Shown: piece after piece, positions 33,599-43,600 of the stretch
Layout of the letters: each line of letters starts with the position of its first letter
How positions within the stretch are numbered: the first letter of the stretch is position 1
DNA from: Nocardia ninae NBRC 108245
Lineage (GTDB): Bacteria; Actinomycetota; Actinomycetes; Mycobacteriales; Mycobacteriaceae
Length of the DNA: 64,000 nucleotides
NCBI RefSeq assembly: GCF_007990755.1
Contig: NZ_BJXA01000003.1
Location: 62,001-126,000, forward strand
Reading direction: 5' to 3'
Notes under the pieces: generated by a model
What the model was told of the DNA's origin: nothing
Database searches by the model: none
What the model saw: only the letters and a program-made list of their open reading frames with translations
Translations under genes and position numbers: made by a program

Positions 33599-34258
33599 GT
33601 GCCGATCACCGTTCTCGTTGTGGATGACCAGGAACTCATGCGTATGGGGCTGAAGATGGTGCTCGGTGCGCACCCCGACATCGAGGTGATCGGGGAGGCG
33701 GCGAACGGTGCGGCCGCGGTGAGCCGGGCGGCGGAGTTGCGGCCCGATGTGGTGTTGATGGATGTGCGGATGCCCGTGGTGGACGGGGTGACCGCGACCG
33801 CGCGGATCGTCGACGCGGGCCACGGCTGCCGGGTGCTGGTGATGACCACCTTCGATCTCGACGAGCACGCCCTCGGTGCGCTGCGCGCGGGGGCCAGCGG
33901 ATTCCTGCTGAAGGACACGCCGCCGGAGGATCTCATCTCCGCCATCCGCAGTGTCGCCGGCGGTGACGCGGTGGTGTCGCCGAAAGTGACCAAGCGCCTG
34001 CTGGATCGGCTCATCGCCGAGGACCCGGCGCGGATGCGCGACCCCGGTGTCCTGGAGGTGCTCACCGCGCGCGAACGCGAGGTGCTCGAGCAGATCGCCG
34101 CGGGCCGTTCGAATGCCGAAATTGCCGAGCAGCTCTTCCTTTCCGAGGCCACGGTGAAAACTCATGTCGGCCGGGTGCTCACGAAACTCGGTCTGCGCGA
34201 CCGGGTTCAGGCTGTGGTGCTGGCTTATGAAACCGGATTGGTGCGCCCCGGCGGCTGA
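33599..34258 (+). CDS. NarL/FixJ-family response regulator
   Basis: A 219-residue regulator: receiver domain with the acidic pocket in VLVVDDQELMR, the phosphorylation Asp in RPDVVLMDVRMPVVDG, the conserved Thr (VLVMTTFDLDEH) and Lys (GFLLKDTPPEDL), then a LuxR-type HTH (LTAREREVLEQIAAGRSNAEIAEQLFLSEATVKTHVGRVLTKLGLRDRVQAVV). It forms a two-component system with the kinase upstream. GTG at 33599 is the start. Targets are unknown; the haloperoxidase-like gene 105 bp downstream is a candidate by position only. Confidence 0.95.
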   Translation: MPITVLVVDDQELMRMGLKMVLGAHPDIEVIGEAANGAAAVSRAAELRPDVVLMDVRMPVVDGVTATARIVDAGHGCRVLVMTTFDLDEHALGALRAGASGFLLKDTPPEDLISAIRSVAGGDAVVSPKVTKRLLDRLIAEDPARMRDPGVLEVLTAREREVLEQIAAGRSNAEIAEQLFLSEATVKTHVGRVLTKLGLRDRVQAVVLAYETGLVRPGG

Positions 34259-34362
34259 TGCTCAGAACTCCGTAGCAAAACGCACGATGCCCCGACCATT
34301 TCGGGCTGTCCCCGGAAGTCTTCGAGTGCTGGACTGAACAGTACAAACTTCAGGGGGAAGTC

Positions 34363-35778
34363 ATGGATTCTATTCTTTATTGGAATGCCGTCGCGCTGGA
34401 AGCGAATCGCATCAGCCACAGCAACGGCTTCAACGAACAGACGGGCCCGCCGCTCAGTGCACGGGCGTTGGGGATCGTGCATCTGGCGATGTACGACGGT
34501 TATATCGGTGTGCTCGGCGACAGCGCGCAATACCCGCCGTACCTCCCGGATCTACCGCCCGCGCCACCGGGCGCGAATGCCGATGCCGCGGTGGCCGGTG
34601 CGGCGCATGCGACGTTGACGTCGTTGTTCCCGCGTCAGCGCGAGGCCTTTGATCAGGCGCGGGACGAGGCGGGCCTCAGCGGTCCTGGCGTCGCCGAAGG
34701 ACTGGCGTTCGGCCGCCTCGTCGCCGAACGGATCCTGGCCGACCGCGCCGACGACCCCGACGCGAGCGGCACCGGATACCAGCCCTCGCCTGAGCGCTTC
34801 CACCATCGGGTGGACCCGTTCAATCCTGGTCAGGGCTTCCACGGCCCGTTCTACGGCGCACGATCCAAGCTGTTCTCCGCCACCGAACGGCACCGGAACG
34901 CGCCACCGCCCGACGGCGACGGCGCGGAGTACCTCGAGACACAACGGATTGTCCGAGTCACCGGGATCGCCCCCGACCTGCTGGGCACCCTGCCCTCGTT
35001 CCTCATCGAGGGCCTCCCGCCGGACCGTCGGCGCCGCACCGAGGAGCGGACGCTGATCGGCCTGTTCTGGGCCTACGACGGAGCGAACGGTATCGGCACA
35101 CCGCCGCGTCTCTACAACCAGATCGTGCGCACGGTCGCCGAAAACCGGAACAATTCGACGCAGGAGAACGCGCGATTGTTCGCGCTGGTCAATGTCGCCA
35201 TGGCCGACGCGGGAATCCTTTCGTGGGAACAGAAATACCTGTACGACCTGTGGCGCCCCGTGGTCGGCATTCGGGAACACGCCCCGGCGATGGGGCCGGG
35301 TGCCGTCGAAGGCGACAATGGCATCGGCACCGATACTCAGCTGGATTGGTTGCCGATGGGCGCACCGGCGTCGAATTCGACCAATCGGAATTTCACACCG
35401 AATTTTCCCGCCTATCCCTCCGGGCATGCGACATTCGGTGCGGCCGCGCTGCACATCACGCGGCGGTTCTACGACATCGCCGAGGACGACCGGAATCCGG
35501 ACGATCTCGCCGACGGCCTCACGTTCGTCTCCGACGAGTTGAACGGCGTCACCACCGACAACACCGGCACCGTGCGCCCGCGCCACGTCCGCAGCTTCCC
35601 CGAAGGCCTCTGGCAGCTGATCGTGGAGAACGGACGCAGCCGGGTCTGGCTCGGCGTGCACTGGGAATTCGATTTCGCGCCGCGCCTGTTCGGCATCGGC
35701 GGTCTGTCCCTCGGACTCGACATCGCCAACGACATCTACAACACCGGGATGCGTAAGTCGACGGCCGGCCCGGAGTGA
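34363..35778 (+). CDS. Vanadium-dependent haloperoxidase / PAP2-like enzyme
   Basis: A 471-residue protein without a signal peptide. The three vanadate/phosphate-pocket motifs are all visible: KYLYDLWRP (Kx6RP), PAYPSGHATFGAA (PSGH) and SRVWLGVHWEFD (SRx5HxxxD). This is the arrangement of vanadium chloro/bromoperoxidases and their acid-phosphatase relatives, and the length fits the bacterial VHPO group. Whether it binds vanadate and halogenates or acts as a phosphatase cannot be read from these motifs. ATG at 34363 follows GGGGGAAG. It stands alone after the two-component system. Confidence 0.9.
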   Translation: MDSILYWNAVALEANRISHSNGFNEQTGPPLSARALGIVHLAMYDGYIGVLGDSAQYPPYLPDLPPAPPGANADAAVAGAAHATLTSLFPRQREAFDQARDEAGLSGPGVAEGLAFGRLVAERILADRADDPDASGTGYQPSPERFHHRVDPFNPGQGFHGPFYGARSKLFSATERHRNAPPPDGDGAEYLETQRIVRVTGIAPDLLGTLPSFLIEGLPPDRRRRTEERTLIGLFWAYDGANGIGTPPRLYNQIVRTVAENRNNSTQENARLFALVNVAMADAGILSWEQKYLYDLWRPVVGIREHAPAMGPGAVEGDNGIGTDTQLDWLPMGAPASNSTNRNFTPNFPAYPSGHATFGAAALHITRRFYDIAEDDRNPDDLADGLTFVSDELNGVTTDNTGTVRPRHVRSFPEGLWQLIVENGRSRVWLGVHWEFDFAPRLFGIGGLSLGLDIANDIYNTGMRKSTAGPE

Positions 35779-35871
35779 CCCGAACCGGATCTCAGCGGGC
35801 TCTCAGGCGGATCCGGGAGAAAAATTGAGCCGTCGGACGTTGCAACCAGTAGATCGTCCGAAAGGATCGCC

Positions 35872-36354
35872 ATGCCCGTCCTGGTATTCGTGCTCTACGT
35901 GGTCACCGAGATCGCCGCGCTGGTCGCCGTCGGCCAGTGGCTCGGCGTGATTCCCGCCATCCTGCTGCTGATCGCCGGGTCGACGGCGGGCATGCTGCTC
36001 GTCGGCGCGCAGGGACGGCGGGTGTTCGAACAGTTCCGCCGGGCCGGGCGCGGCGAGATCGCGCCGGGTACCGCGGTCGCCGACGGCGCGCTCGTCGCGA
36101 CGGGCGGGGTGCTGATGTTCGTGCCCGGACTGGTCACCTCGCTGTTCGGCTTGCTGCTGCTGTTGCCGCCGACCCGGATGCTGGTGCGTCCGCTGCTCAC
36201 CGCGTTCGCCGCTCGCCGGTTCGCCAAGCTGGCGGCCGCGGCTCCGTATCGCGGCGTGGTGATCGACGGCGATCAGGTGGTCGACGGCGTCGTGGTGCAG
36301 CAGTGGTACGACGACGGGCAAGGCAACGCGCACCGCGCGATTACCAAGTCCTAG
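35872..36354 (+). CDS. fxsA: FxsA-family membrane protein
   Basis: A 160-residue protein with hydrophobic segments VLVFVLYVVTEIAALVAVGQWLG, IPAILLLIAGSTAGMLLV and GALVATGGVLMFVPGLVTSLFGLLLLLPPTR; LVATGGVLMFVPGLVTSLFGLLLLLPPTR is the FxsA signature. FxsA is an inner-membrane protein whose overproduction affects F-plasmid exclusion of phage T7 in E. coli; its normal role is unknown. GAAAGGATCGCC precedes ATG at 35872. In mycobacteria fxsA lies near ppm1/lnt and rbpA, and the same neighbourhood is recognisable here. Confidence 0.93.
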   Translation: MPVLVFVLYVVTEIAALVAVGQWLGVIPAILLLIAGSTAGMLLVGAQGRRVFEQFRRAGRGEIAPGTAVADGALVATGGVLMFVPGLVTSLFGLLLLLPPTRMLVRPLLTAFAARRFAKLAAAAPYRGVVIDGDQVVDGVVVQQWYDDGQGNAHRAITKS

Positions 36355-36430
36355 TCTCGCGATTACCAACGGGTAGTAAAGGCACGCCAGCGCGCTAGGG
36401 ATCCGCGCGAAACAGGGCTATGGTGGCGCG

Positions 36431-36673
36431 ATGGCCACCGAGCAACTCACCATCACGGTGAGCGAGGAGCTAGCCGCAGCGGTCAAGAAAGCTGCGGTTG
36501 CTGCCGGACAGTCGATCTCCGGGTTCACCGCCGCCGCCTTGCGGCTGGAACTGATCGCCATCGAAGCGGGGTGTCGATCCGGCTCGAATCCAGGGCCGTC
36601 GCGCTTCGCCGAAGTGATGACGGTGCTGGCGTGCCCCGAGGACACGGTGCCGCACCCCGTACTGAACGGCTGA
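36431..36673 (+). CDS. Small ribbon-helix-helix-like protein
   Basis: An 80-residue protein. Residues 5-45 (QLTITVSEELAAAVKKAAVAAGQSISGFTAAALRLEL) read as a beta strand followed by two helices with the spacing of a CopG/Arc ribbon-helix-helix; the rest looks unstructured. Such proteins are DNA-binding antitoxins or autoregulators, but no toxin gene is next to it. It sits between fxsA and an amidohydrolase on the same strand. ATG at 36431; weak ribosome binding site. Confidence 0.72.
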   Translation: MATEQLTITVSEELAAAVKKAAVAAGQSISGFTAAALRLELIAIEAGCRSGSNPGPSRFAEVMTVLACPEDTVPHPVLNG

Positions 36674-36713
36674 CCTGAACGCCTGAAACAGGCATACGGC
36701 AGACTGGTGCCTC

Positions 36714-38309
36714 GTGAATACCCAGTTGCTGATCGGCGGTCGCTTCTACAGCTCCAGTTCCCCGGACGCGACCGCGATGGCGGTCACCGACGGAACCGTG
36801 GTCTGGCTGGGCGCCGAACAGCCGGGCCGCGCACTGCACCCGGACGCCGAGGTCATCGACCTGGACGGCGCGTTCGTGGCACCGGCCTTCGTCGATCCGC
36901 ACGTGCACGTCACCGCGCTGGGACTGAAGCTCACCGGACTCGACCTGTCCGCGGCCCGCTCGCTCGAGCACTGCCTGATACTGCTGAGCGACTTCGCCGC
37001 AGCGCAGCCCACCGGTGCGATCCTCGGCGACGGCTGGGACGAAACCACCTGGCCGGAGGGGCGCCCGCCCACCATCGCGGAGATCGATAAGGCCGCAGGC
37101 GCACGGCACGTGTACCTGTCCAGGGTGGACGCGCACTCGGCCGTGGTGTCCTCCGCTTTGCTCGACACCTTGCCTCAGGTCACCGCCGCCGACGGCTTCA
37201 CCCGGGGCGAGCCGGTGCGGGCCACCGCCCACCACCTGGTGCGCGCCGCGGTGCTCGCGGAACTCGATCGGGCACAACGAGATCGGGCCAGGACCGCGGC
37301 GCTGGACCACGCGGCCGCGCACGGCGTCGTCGCAGTGCACGAATGCGGGGGACCGGAAATCGCGGGCCGCACCGACATTCGCGAACTGCTCGACTTCCAG
37401 CACGGCGTGGAAGTGCGGGCGTACTGGGGCGAAGCGGTCGCCGGCGCGGACGAGGCTCGCGCGCTGGTCGCCGAACTCGGGGTGCACGCCCTCGGCGGAG
37501 ATCTGTTCGTAGACGGCTCTTTCGGATCCCACACGGCCTGGCTACGCGACCCCTACACCGATGACCCGGGCACCGGCCGCGCCTACCTCGACGCCGACAC
37601 CATCACCGCCCACCTGCGCGCCTGCACCGAGGCGGGCATCCAAGCCGGCTTCCACGTGATCGGCGACGCCGCCATGGACGCGATCATCACCGGATTCGAC
37701 CGCGTGGTCAGCGAATTCGGCGGCCCCGCCGTCGCCGCCCGCGGCCACCGCGTCGAACACGCCGAACTCCTCGCCCCCGATCAGATCGCCAAGCTCGCTT
37801 CCTGGGGCGTAATCGCCAGCGTCCAACCAGGATTCGACGCGGCATGGGGCGGCACCGACGGTATGTACGCCGCCCGCCTCGGCGCCGAACGCGCCGCCGC
37901 CTTGAACCCGTTCGCCGCCATGGCCGCCGCGGGCATCTCCCTGGCCATCGGCTCGGACGCCCCCGTCACCGCGCTGGACCCCTGGGCCGCCATCCGCGCC
38001 GCGGTCAACCACCGCACTCCCGGCCACGGCCTGTCTCCCCGCGCCGCCTTCGCTGCTGCTACCAGGGGCGCCTGGCGTGCGGGCGGTGTCCGCGACGGCA
38101 TCGCAGGCACCCTAGTCCCCGGAGCTCCCGCCTCCTACGCGGTATGGGACGCCGACGAACTCGTCGTCGCGGCCGCCGCCGACACCGTCCAACGCTGGTC
38201 CACCGACCCCAGATCCCGTGTCCCCGGCCTGCCACCCCTGGGCCCGGACGCCCCCTTGCCGAACTGCCTGCGCACCGTGCACCGCGGAGTCGTCATCCAT
38301 GAGTCGTGA
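36714..38309 (+). CDS. Amidohydrolase, YtcJ-like (Amidohydro_3)
   Basis: A 531-residue metal-dependent hydrolase of the amidohydrolase superfamily. PAFVDPHVHVTALG has the HxH metal motif, FHVIGDAAMDAII and HRVEHAELL the later histidines, and IGSDAPVTALDPW the catalytic Asp. Enzymes of this group hydrolyse amide or ester bonds in unknown exo-type substrates. GTG at 36714 is the start. A homologous gene commonly lies next to lnt/ppm1 in actinobacteria, so this is probably core sequence. A 223-bp gap separates it from lnt. Confidence 0.9.
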   Translation: MNTQLLIGGRFYSSSSPDATAMAVTDGTVVWLGAEQPGRALHPDAEVIDLDGAFVAPAFVDPHVHVTALGLKLTGLDLSAARSLEHCLILLSDFAAAQPTGAILGDGWDETTWPEGRPPTIAEIDKAAGARHVYLSRVDAHSAVVSSALLDTLPQVTAADGFTRGEPVRATAHHLVRAAVLAELDRAQRDRARTAALDHAAAHGVVAVHECGGPEIAGRTDIRELLDFQHGVEVRAYWGEAVAGADEARALVAELGVHALGGDLFVDGSFGSHTAWLRDPYTDDPGTGRAYLDADTITAHLRACTEAGIQAGFHVIGDAAMDAIITGFDRVVSEFGGPAVAARGHRVEHAELLAPDQIAKLASWGVIASVQPGFDAAWGGTDGMYAARLGAERAAALNPFAAMAAAGISLAIGSDAPVTALDPWAAIRAAVNHRTPGHGLSPRAAFAAATRGAWRAGGVRDGIAGTLVPGAPASYAVWDADELVVAAAADTVQRWSTDPRSRVPGLPPLGPDAPLPNCLRTVHRGVVIHES

Positions 38310-38559
38310 ACGCGCCGTGCTGGTTTCGCCGCCGTGGCCTGATGCCGCTGCCTCCTGGAGGTGCGGCTTCAAGCAGGGATGCGTGGCGCTGACCTCCCTG
38401 TCGCGGTGTAGGGCGCTGGGTCCAGCATGAAGCGTGAATTCGCAGCGCGGATCGTGCGGCGTGCGGCGACCACATCCTGCGCGCCCGGGATGACATCAGA
38501 CCATCGAGCTAACGCAGCGGGGCTCGCCTCCGGTGTTCCGCAGCGAAAGGCAACCACCC

Positions 38560-40287
38560 GTGGTGCGTGAACGACTCTCGGCTGCGCTGGATCGGTACCC
38601 CGTGCTGTGGCGGTCGGTGTCGGCGATCCTGGCGGGGCTGTTGCTGTTCGGCAGCTTTCCGCCCCGACCGTGGTGGTTCCTTGCGCCGCTCGGCATTACG
38701 GTGCTCACGTTGACGGTGCGCGGTAGCGGGCGGCTGCGCGGTGGGTTCGGGTACGGGCTCCTGGCCGGTCTCGCGTTTTTCGTGCCGCTGTTGCCGTGGA
38801 CCGGGATCTACGTCGGACCGCTGCCGTGGCTGGCGCTTTCGACGGTATGTGCGGTGTACATCGGGCTGTTCGGGCTGATGGCGCGGCTTCTGGGAAGAAT
38901 GCCCGGCTGGCCGCTGTGGGTGGCGCTGGCGTGGGCGACCGCGGAGTGGGCGCGGTCCAGCTTTCCGTTCGGTGGATTCCCCTGGGGCCGTTTGGCCTTC
39001 GGGCAGGCCGACGGATGGTTCTTGTCCCTGGCCTCGCTCGGTGGCGCACCGCTGGTCAGCTTCGCCGTAGCCCTCACCGGAACCGGTGCTGCGGCGCTGG
39101 TTTCGGCTGTGTGGTCGACACGGCAACCGCGTCACTTCACGACCGGTTCGGATGATGTTCGCCTGGAGTCGAATAACGCCGCGTCGGCCGAAGGCGTTTC
39201 CGCGCGCAGCTCTGACATCGCGAGCCATTCCCCCGACCAGACCTCGAAGATTGCAGACACTCCTAGCGCTCGCACCGCAGTGATCACGGCCGCGGCCACA
39301 TCGGTCCTCATGCCGGTCGCCGGTCTGCTCCTCAGCTCCGCACTACCCGACCCGGATCGCGGCGACCGCACCATCACCGTCGCCGCGATCCAGGGCAGCG
39401 TCCCGCGCCTCGGACTCGACTTCAACGCGCAACGTCGCGCCGTCCTCGACAACCACGTCCGCCGCACGAAAGAACTGGCACGCGCGGTCGAGGCGGGGCA
39501 GGCGAAGAAGCCGGATGTGGTGATCTGGCCGGAGAACTCCTCCGATATCGACCCGCTGCGCAATGCCGACGCCGCGACGCTGATCACCGAGGCGTCCGAG
39601 CAGATCGGCGCGCCGATCCTGGTGGGTGCGGTGCTGGTGAACGGCGATCGCACCACGACCAACTCGGTGATCGTGTGGAACGGCGTGGCGGGCCCGGGGG
39701 AGCGGCACGACAAGAAGATCATCCAGCCGTTCGGCGAGTACCTGCCGATGCGCTCGTTCTTCCGGCTGTTCTCCGAATACGCCGACCGTGCCGGATATTT
39801 CGTGCCGGGCCACGGCGACGGCGTGGTGCACGCCGCAGGCATCGATATCGGCGTCGCGACCTGCTACGAGGTCGCCTTCGACCGCGCCTTCGAGGACGCG
39901 ATGCGCGCGGGCGCCCAGCTGCTCACCGTGCCGACGAACAACGCGACCTTCGGCGACAGCGAGATGACCTACCAGCAGCTGGCCATGTCGCGCATCCGCG
40001 CGGTGGAGCACGGCCGCGCCCTTGTCGTCGCGGCGACCTCCGGGGTGAGCGCGATCATCGCCGCCGACGGCAGCGTGCGGCAGGAGACCCCGCAGTTCGT
40101 GCCCGCCGCCTTGGTCGCCGATCTACCGTTGCGAACCAGCAACACGCTCGCGACTCGCGTCGGTCCCGCGCCGGAGGTCGTCTTCGTCGTGCTGACCGCC
40201 GCCGCCCTCGTAACCGCCGTGGTTCGGCGTCGGCGGGCGCACACCGCGGCTGCCCCGCGCCCCGGGATCGGGCAGCCCGTTTCCTGA
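38560..40287 (+). CDS. lnt: Apolipoprotein N-acyltransferase Lnt
   Basis: A 575-residue membrane enzyme that N-acylates the lipid-modified cysteine of lipoproteins. Six to eight hydrophobic segments surround a nitrilase-like periplasmic domain with the triad Glu (VIWPENSSD), Lys (ERHDKKIIQPFGEYLPM) and Cys (GVATCYEVAFD). GTG at 38560 is preferred because AAAGG lies nine bases upstream; GTG at 38533 is the alternative. An Asn/Ser-rich hydrophilic stretch of about 50 residues (roughly 185-240) interrupts the membrane region, longer than usual. No polyprenol-phosphate mannosyltransferase (Ppm/Dpm) domain or gene follows, unlike in mycobacteria. Confidence 0.92.
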   Translation: MVRERLSAALDRYPVLWRSVSAILAGLLLFGSFPPRPWWFLAPLGITVLTLTVRGSGRLRGGFGYGLLAGLAFFVPLLPWTGIYVGPLPWLALSTVCAVYIGLFGLMARLLGRMPGWPLWVALAWATAEWARSSFPFGGFPWGRLAFGQADGWFLSLASLGGAPLVSFAVALTGTGAAALVSAVWSTRQPRHFTTGSDDVRLESNNAASAEGVSARSSDIASHSPDQTSKIADTPSARTAVITAAATSVLMPVAGLLLSSALPDPDRGDRTITVAAIQGSVPRLGLDFNAQRRAVLDNHVRRTKELARAVEAGQAKKPDVVIWPENSSDIDPLRNADAATLITEASEQIGAPILVGAVLVNGDRTTTNSVIVWNGVAGPGERHDKKIIQPFGEYLPMRSFFRLFSEYADRAGYFVPGHGDGVVHAAGIDIGVATCYEVAFDRAFEDAMRAGAQLLTVPTNNATFGDSEMTYQQLAMSRIRAVEHGRALVVAATSGVSAIIAADGSVRQETPQFVPAALVADLPLRTSNTLATRVGPAPEVVFVVLTAAALVTAVVRRRRAHTAAAPRPGIGQPVS

Positions 40288-40647
40288 CCGGGCCGAATAC
40301 AGACCGAACACTCGGTATTTTCTGTGGCAGCTGTAGCCATATTGTGATGTAGCGCATCATTCGCCGAAACCGGTGGGGTACGCGGCCGTTTTCTTGTCGC
40401 GTCACCTATCTTCCTGGCCTTTTTCCGAGGCGCGTGCCCCAATCGCCCGGTTCGCGAGGATGTAGCTAGTCAAAGTCACGGTGTGCCAACGGCGTTGGAT
40501 GTGAAACAAATCCAACACGGCGGCAATCCGCCCGTTCCGACGCTCCGAATCATCTGTCGTGGATCCCGTCCATGATCGGCGCCTGCGCGCCGGTCGTGCG
40601 GCGGTTGCTAGGGGAGTTGCGTCAACAGAGGCAGAACGGAGTGATTG
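40288..40647. other. Upstream region of the NRPS gene
   Basis: A 360-bp gap without a supported gene. It should contain the promoter of the NRPS-exporter cassette. It is AT-richer than its surroundings in 40310-40400 and ends with a good GGAG ribosome binding site (40638-40641). No strong palindrome or hairpin was found. Confidence 0.5.
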
Positions 40648-43600
40648 ATGAGTTCATTGGCCACGGACCGCGTCGACCAATGTTCATCCGGCGAATTTTC
40701 GGCACAACCGTTCGCTTTGTCGCCGGCGCAAACGGCGCTCTGGTACGCGCAGCGGATCCGCCCGGATGTGCCGCTGACCATCGCCCAGTATGTGGAGATC
40801 CACGGTGACCTGGATGTCGGGCGGCTGCTCTACGCGATCGAGCGCTTCGGCGCCGAGACTCAGGTCGGCCAGATACGGCTGCTGGAGATCGATGGCATCC
40901 CGCATCAGCGCGTCGACAACACCCGCCGCCCCGGCTGGGCCCGGCTGGACCTGCGCGCCGAGGCCGATCCGAAGGCGGCGGCGCTGCGCTGGATGAACGA
41001 GCACGCCAGCTCGCCGATCGATCTGGAGCACGATCCGCTCACCACCAATGTGGTGCTGCGGACCGGAGATTCGGACTACATCTGGTACGCCCGTGCCCAT
41101 CACATCGTGATCGACGGCTACGGCGCGATGAACGCGCTCACCCGCACCGCCGAGATCTACACCGCGGTGGAGAACCACACCGAGCCGGTGGCCTCGCGGG
41201 CCACCCCGCTGGTCGAGATGTACGCCGACGAACTGCGCTACCGCGATTCCAGCCGGTTCCGCGCCGACCGGGACTACTGGCTCGAGCAGCTGGCGGGCGC
41301 GGGCGAGCCGATGAGCCTCAGCGGCGCCACCGTCACCGCCGCGACGCACGAGGCGGGCAGGCGCACCGCCACCGGTGTGCTCGACGACCGGTGCCAGTCC
41401 GCGATGAACGAGGCGACCGCCGCCTTCGGCACTGCCAACTCGGCACTGTTCGTCGCCGCGCTCGGCACCTATGTGCGGTCGGTGACCGGCAATCCGGATG
41501 TGGTGCTGAGCCTGCCGGTCTCCGCGCGCACCACCGTGTCGCTGCGGCGCTCGGCCGGTGTGGTGTCCAATGTGGTGCCGATCCGGCTGAAGTTCACCGC
41601 CGACACCACCGTCGCCGACGTGGTGAAGGCCACCGAACTGCAGATCACCGGCGCGTTGAGACATCAGCGCTACCGCCACGACGACATCCGCCGCGACTGC
41701 GGCTACTCCCGCGACGCGCGCGGCTTCTTCGGCCCGATGGTCAACATCATGTTGTTCCACAACGAGCTGAAATTCGGCAGCCTGGTCGGCTCGCTGAATG
41801 TGCTGGCCACCGGCCCGGTCGAGGACCTGTCGATCAACCTGTACAACGGCGTCGGCAACCGCATCCACGTCGACTTCGAGGCCAACGCGCGGCTCTACAG
41901 CGAGACCGAGGTGGCCACCCACCACGACCGCTACCTCGATTTCCTCACCCGCTTCCTCACCGCCGCGCCGGACACCCGCGCGGAGACGCTCACCGCGATC
42001 ACCGCGGCCGAACGCAGCCGGGTCCTCGCCGACTGGAACGCCACCGAGACCCCGCCGCACCTCGGCACGCTCGCGAGCCTGTTCGCCGAGCGGGCCGTGA
42101 GCTGCCCCGACGCCGTCGCCCTCGAATTCGGCGACGAGACAGTTACTTACGCCCAGCTCGACGACCGCGCCAACCGGCTGGCCCGGCTGCTGATCACCCG
42201 CGGCGCGGGCCCGGAGACGTCGGTCGCGCTGTGCCTGCGGCGCAGCATCGAACTCGTCGTCGGCATGTACGCGATCGTCAAGTCCGGCGCGGCCTACCTG
42301 CCGCTGGACCCCGAGCACCCGGCCGAGCGCATCGAGCAGATCGTGCGCCAGGCCGCACCGGTCTGCGTGCTCACCGCGGACCGTGACGCGCTGGCCCTGT
42401 CCGTGGGCAGCCTCGCCATCGACGCGGTCGACCTGTCGGGCTTCGACGGTGCCCCGATCACCGACGCGGACCGCATCGCCGCCCTGCGGGCCGACCACCT
42501 CGCCTACGTCATCTTCACCTCCGGGTCGACCGGAAAACCCAAGGGCGTCGGCGTAACCCACGCCGCGATCGTCAACCGGTTGCGCTGGATGCAGCACGAG
42601 TACCCGCTCGACCACACCGATGCGGTATTGCAGAAGACCCCGGCGACTTTCGACGTCTCGGTGTGGGAGTTCTTCTGGCCCTTGCAGGTCGGCGCGCGGC
42701 TCGTCGTCGCCGAGCACGACGGGCACCGGGACCCCGGCTATCTGGCCCGGCTCATCACCGAAAAGCACATCACCACAGCGCATTTCGTGCCGTCCATGCT
42801 GTCGGTGTTCGTCACCGACACCGATGTGCGCGGCTGCACGGCGCTGCGTCAGGTGTTCTGTAGCGGCGAGGCGCTGCCCGCCGCGACGGTCCGCGACTTC
42901 TACGCCGCGCTGCGTTCGCACACACCGCACGCTGCCGACCCCAAACACCATCCCGCGCTGCACAACCTCTACGGCCCGACCGAAGCCGCGGTCGACGTCA
43001 CCTACTGGCCCTGCCCGGCCGACCCGGCGAGCGTGCCGATCGGTTCGCCCGTCTGGAACACCCAGACCTACGTGCTGGACGCCCGGCTGCGGCCGGTGCC
43101 GCCCGGCGTCGTCGGCGAGCTGTATCTGGCCGGCGTGCAGCTGGCCCGCGGCTACCTCGGCCAGCCACGCCTCACCGCCGACCGCTTCGTGGCCAACCCG
43201 TTCACCCCGGGCGCCCGGATGTATCGCACTGGCGACCTGGCCCGCTGGCAGCTCTCGGCCGAGCGCCCCGGAGTGCTGGAGTACATGGGCCGCAGCGACT
43301 TCCAGGTGAAGATCCGCGGCTTGCGCATCGAACTCGGCGAGATCGAGGCGGCGCTGCTGGCCGACGACCGGGTGGCCAGGGCGGTCTGCGTGGCACATAC
43401 CGGGCGCAACGGCGACGAACTGGTCGCCTACGTCGTCGCGACCCCGGACGCCGAGGAGTATCGCCCGCCGACCCCGTCGGCCAGCGCACCGCATCCGGTG
43501 TCCCGGATCGACACGGCCGCGCTGCTGACCGCGCTGCGTCGCACCCTGCCCGCGTACATGGTGCCGTCCGCGCTGATGGAGCTCGACGAGCTGCCGCTCA

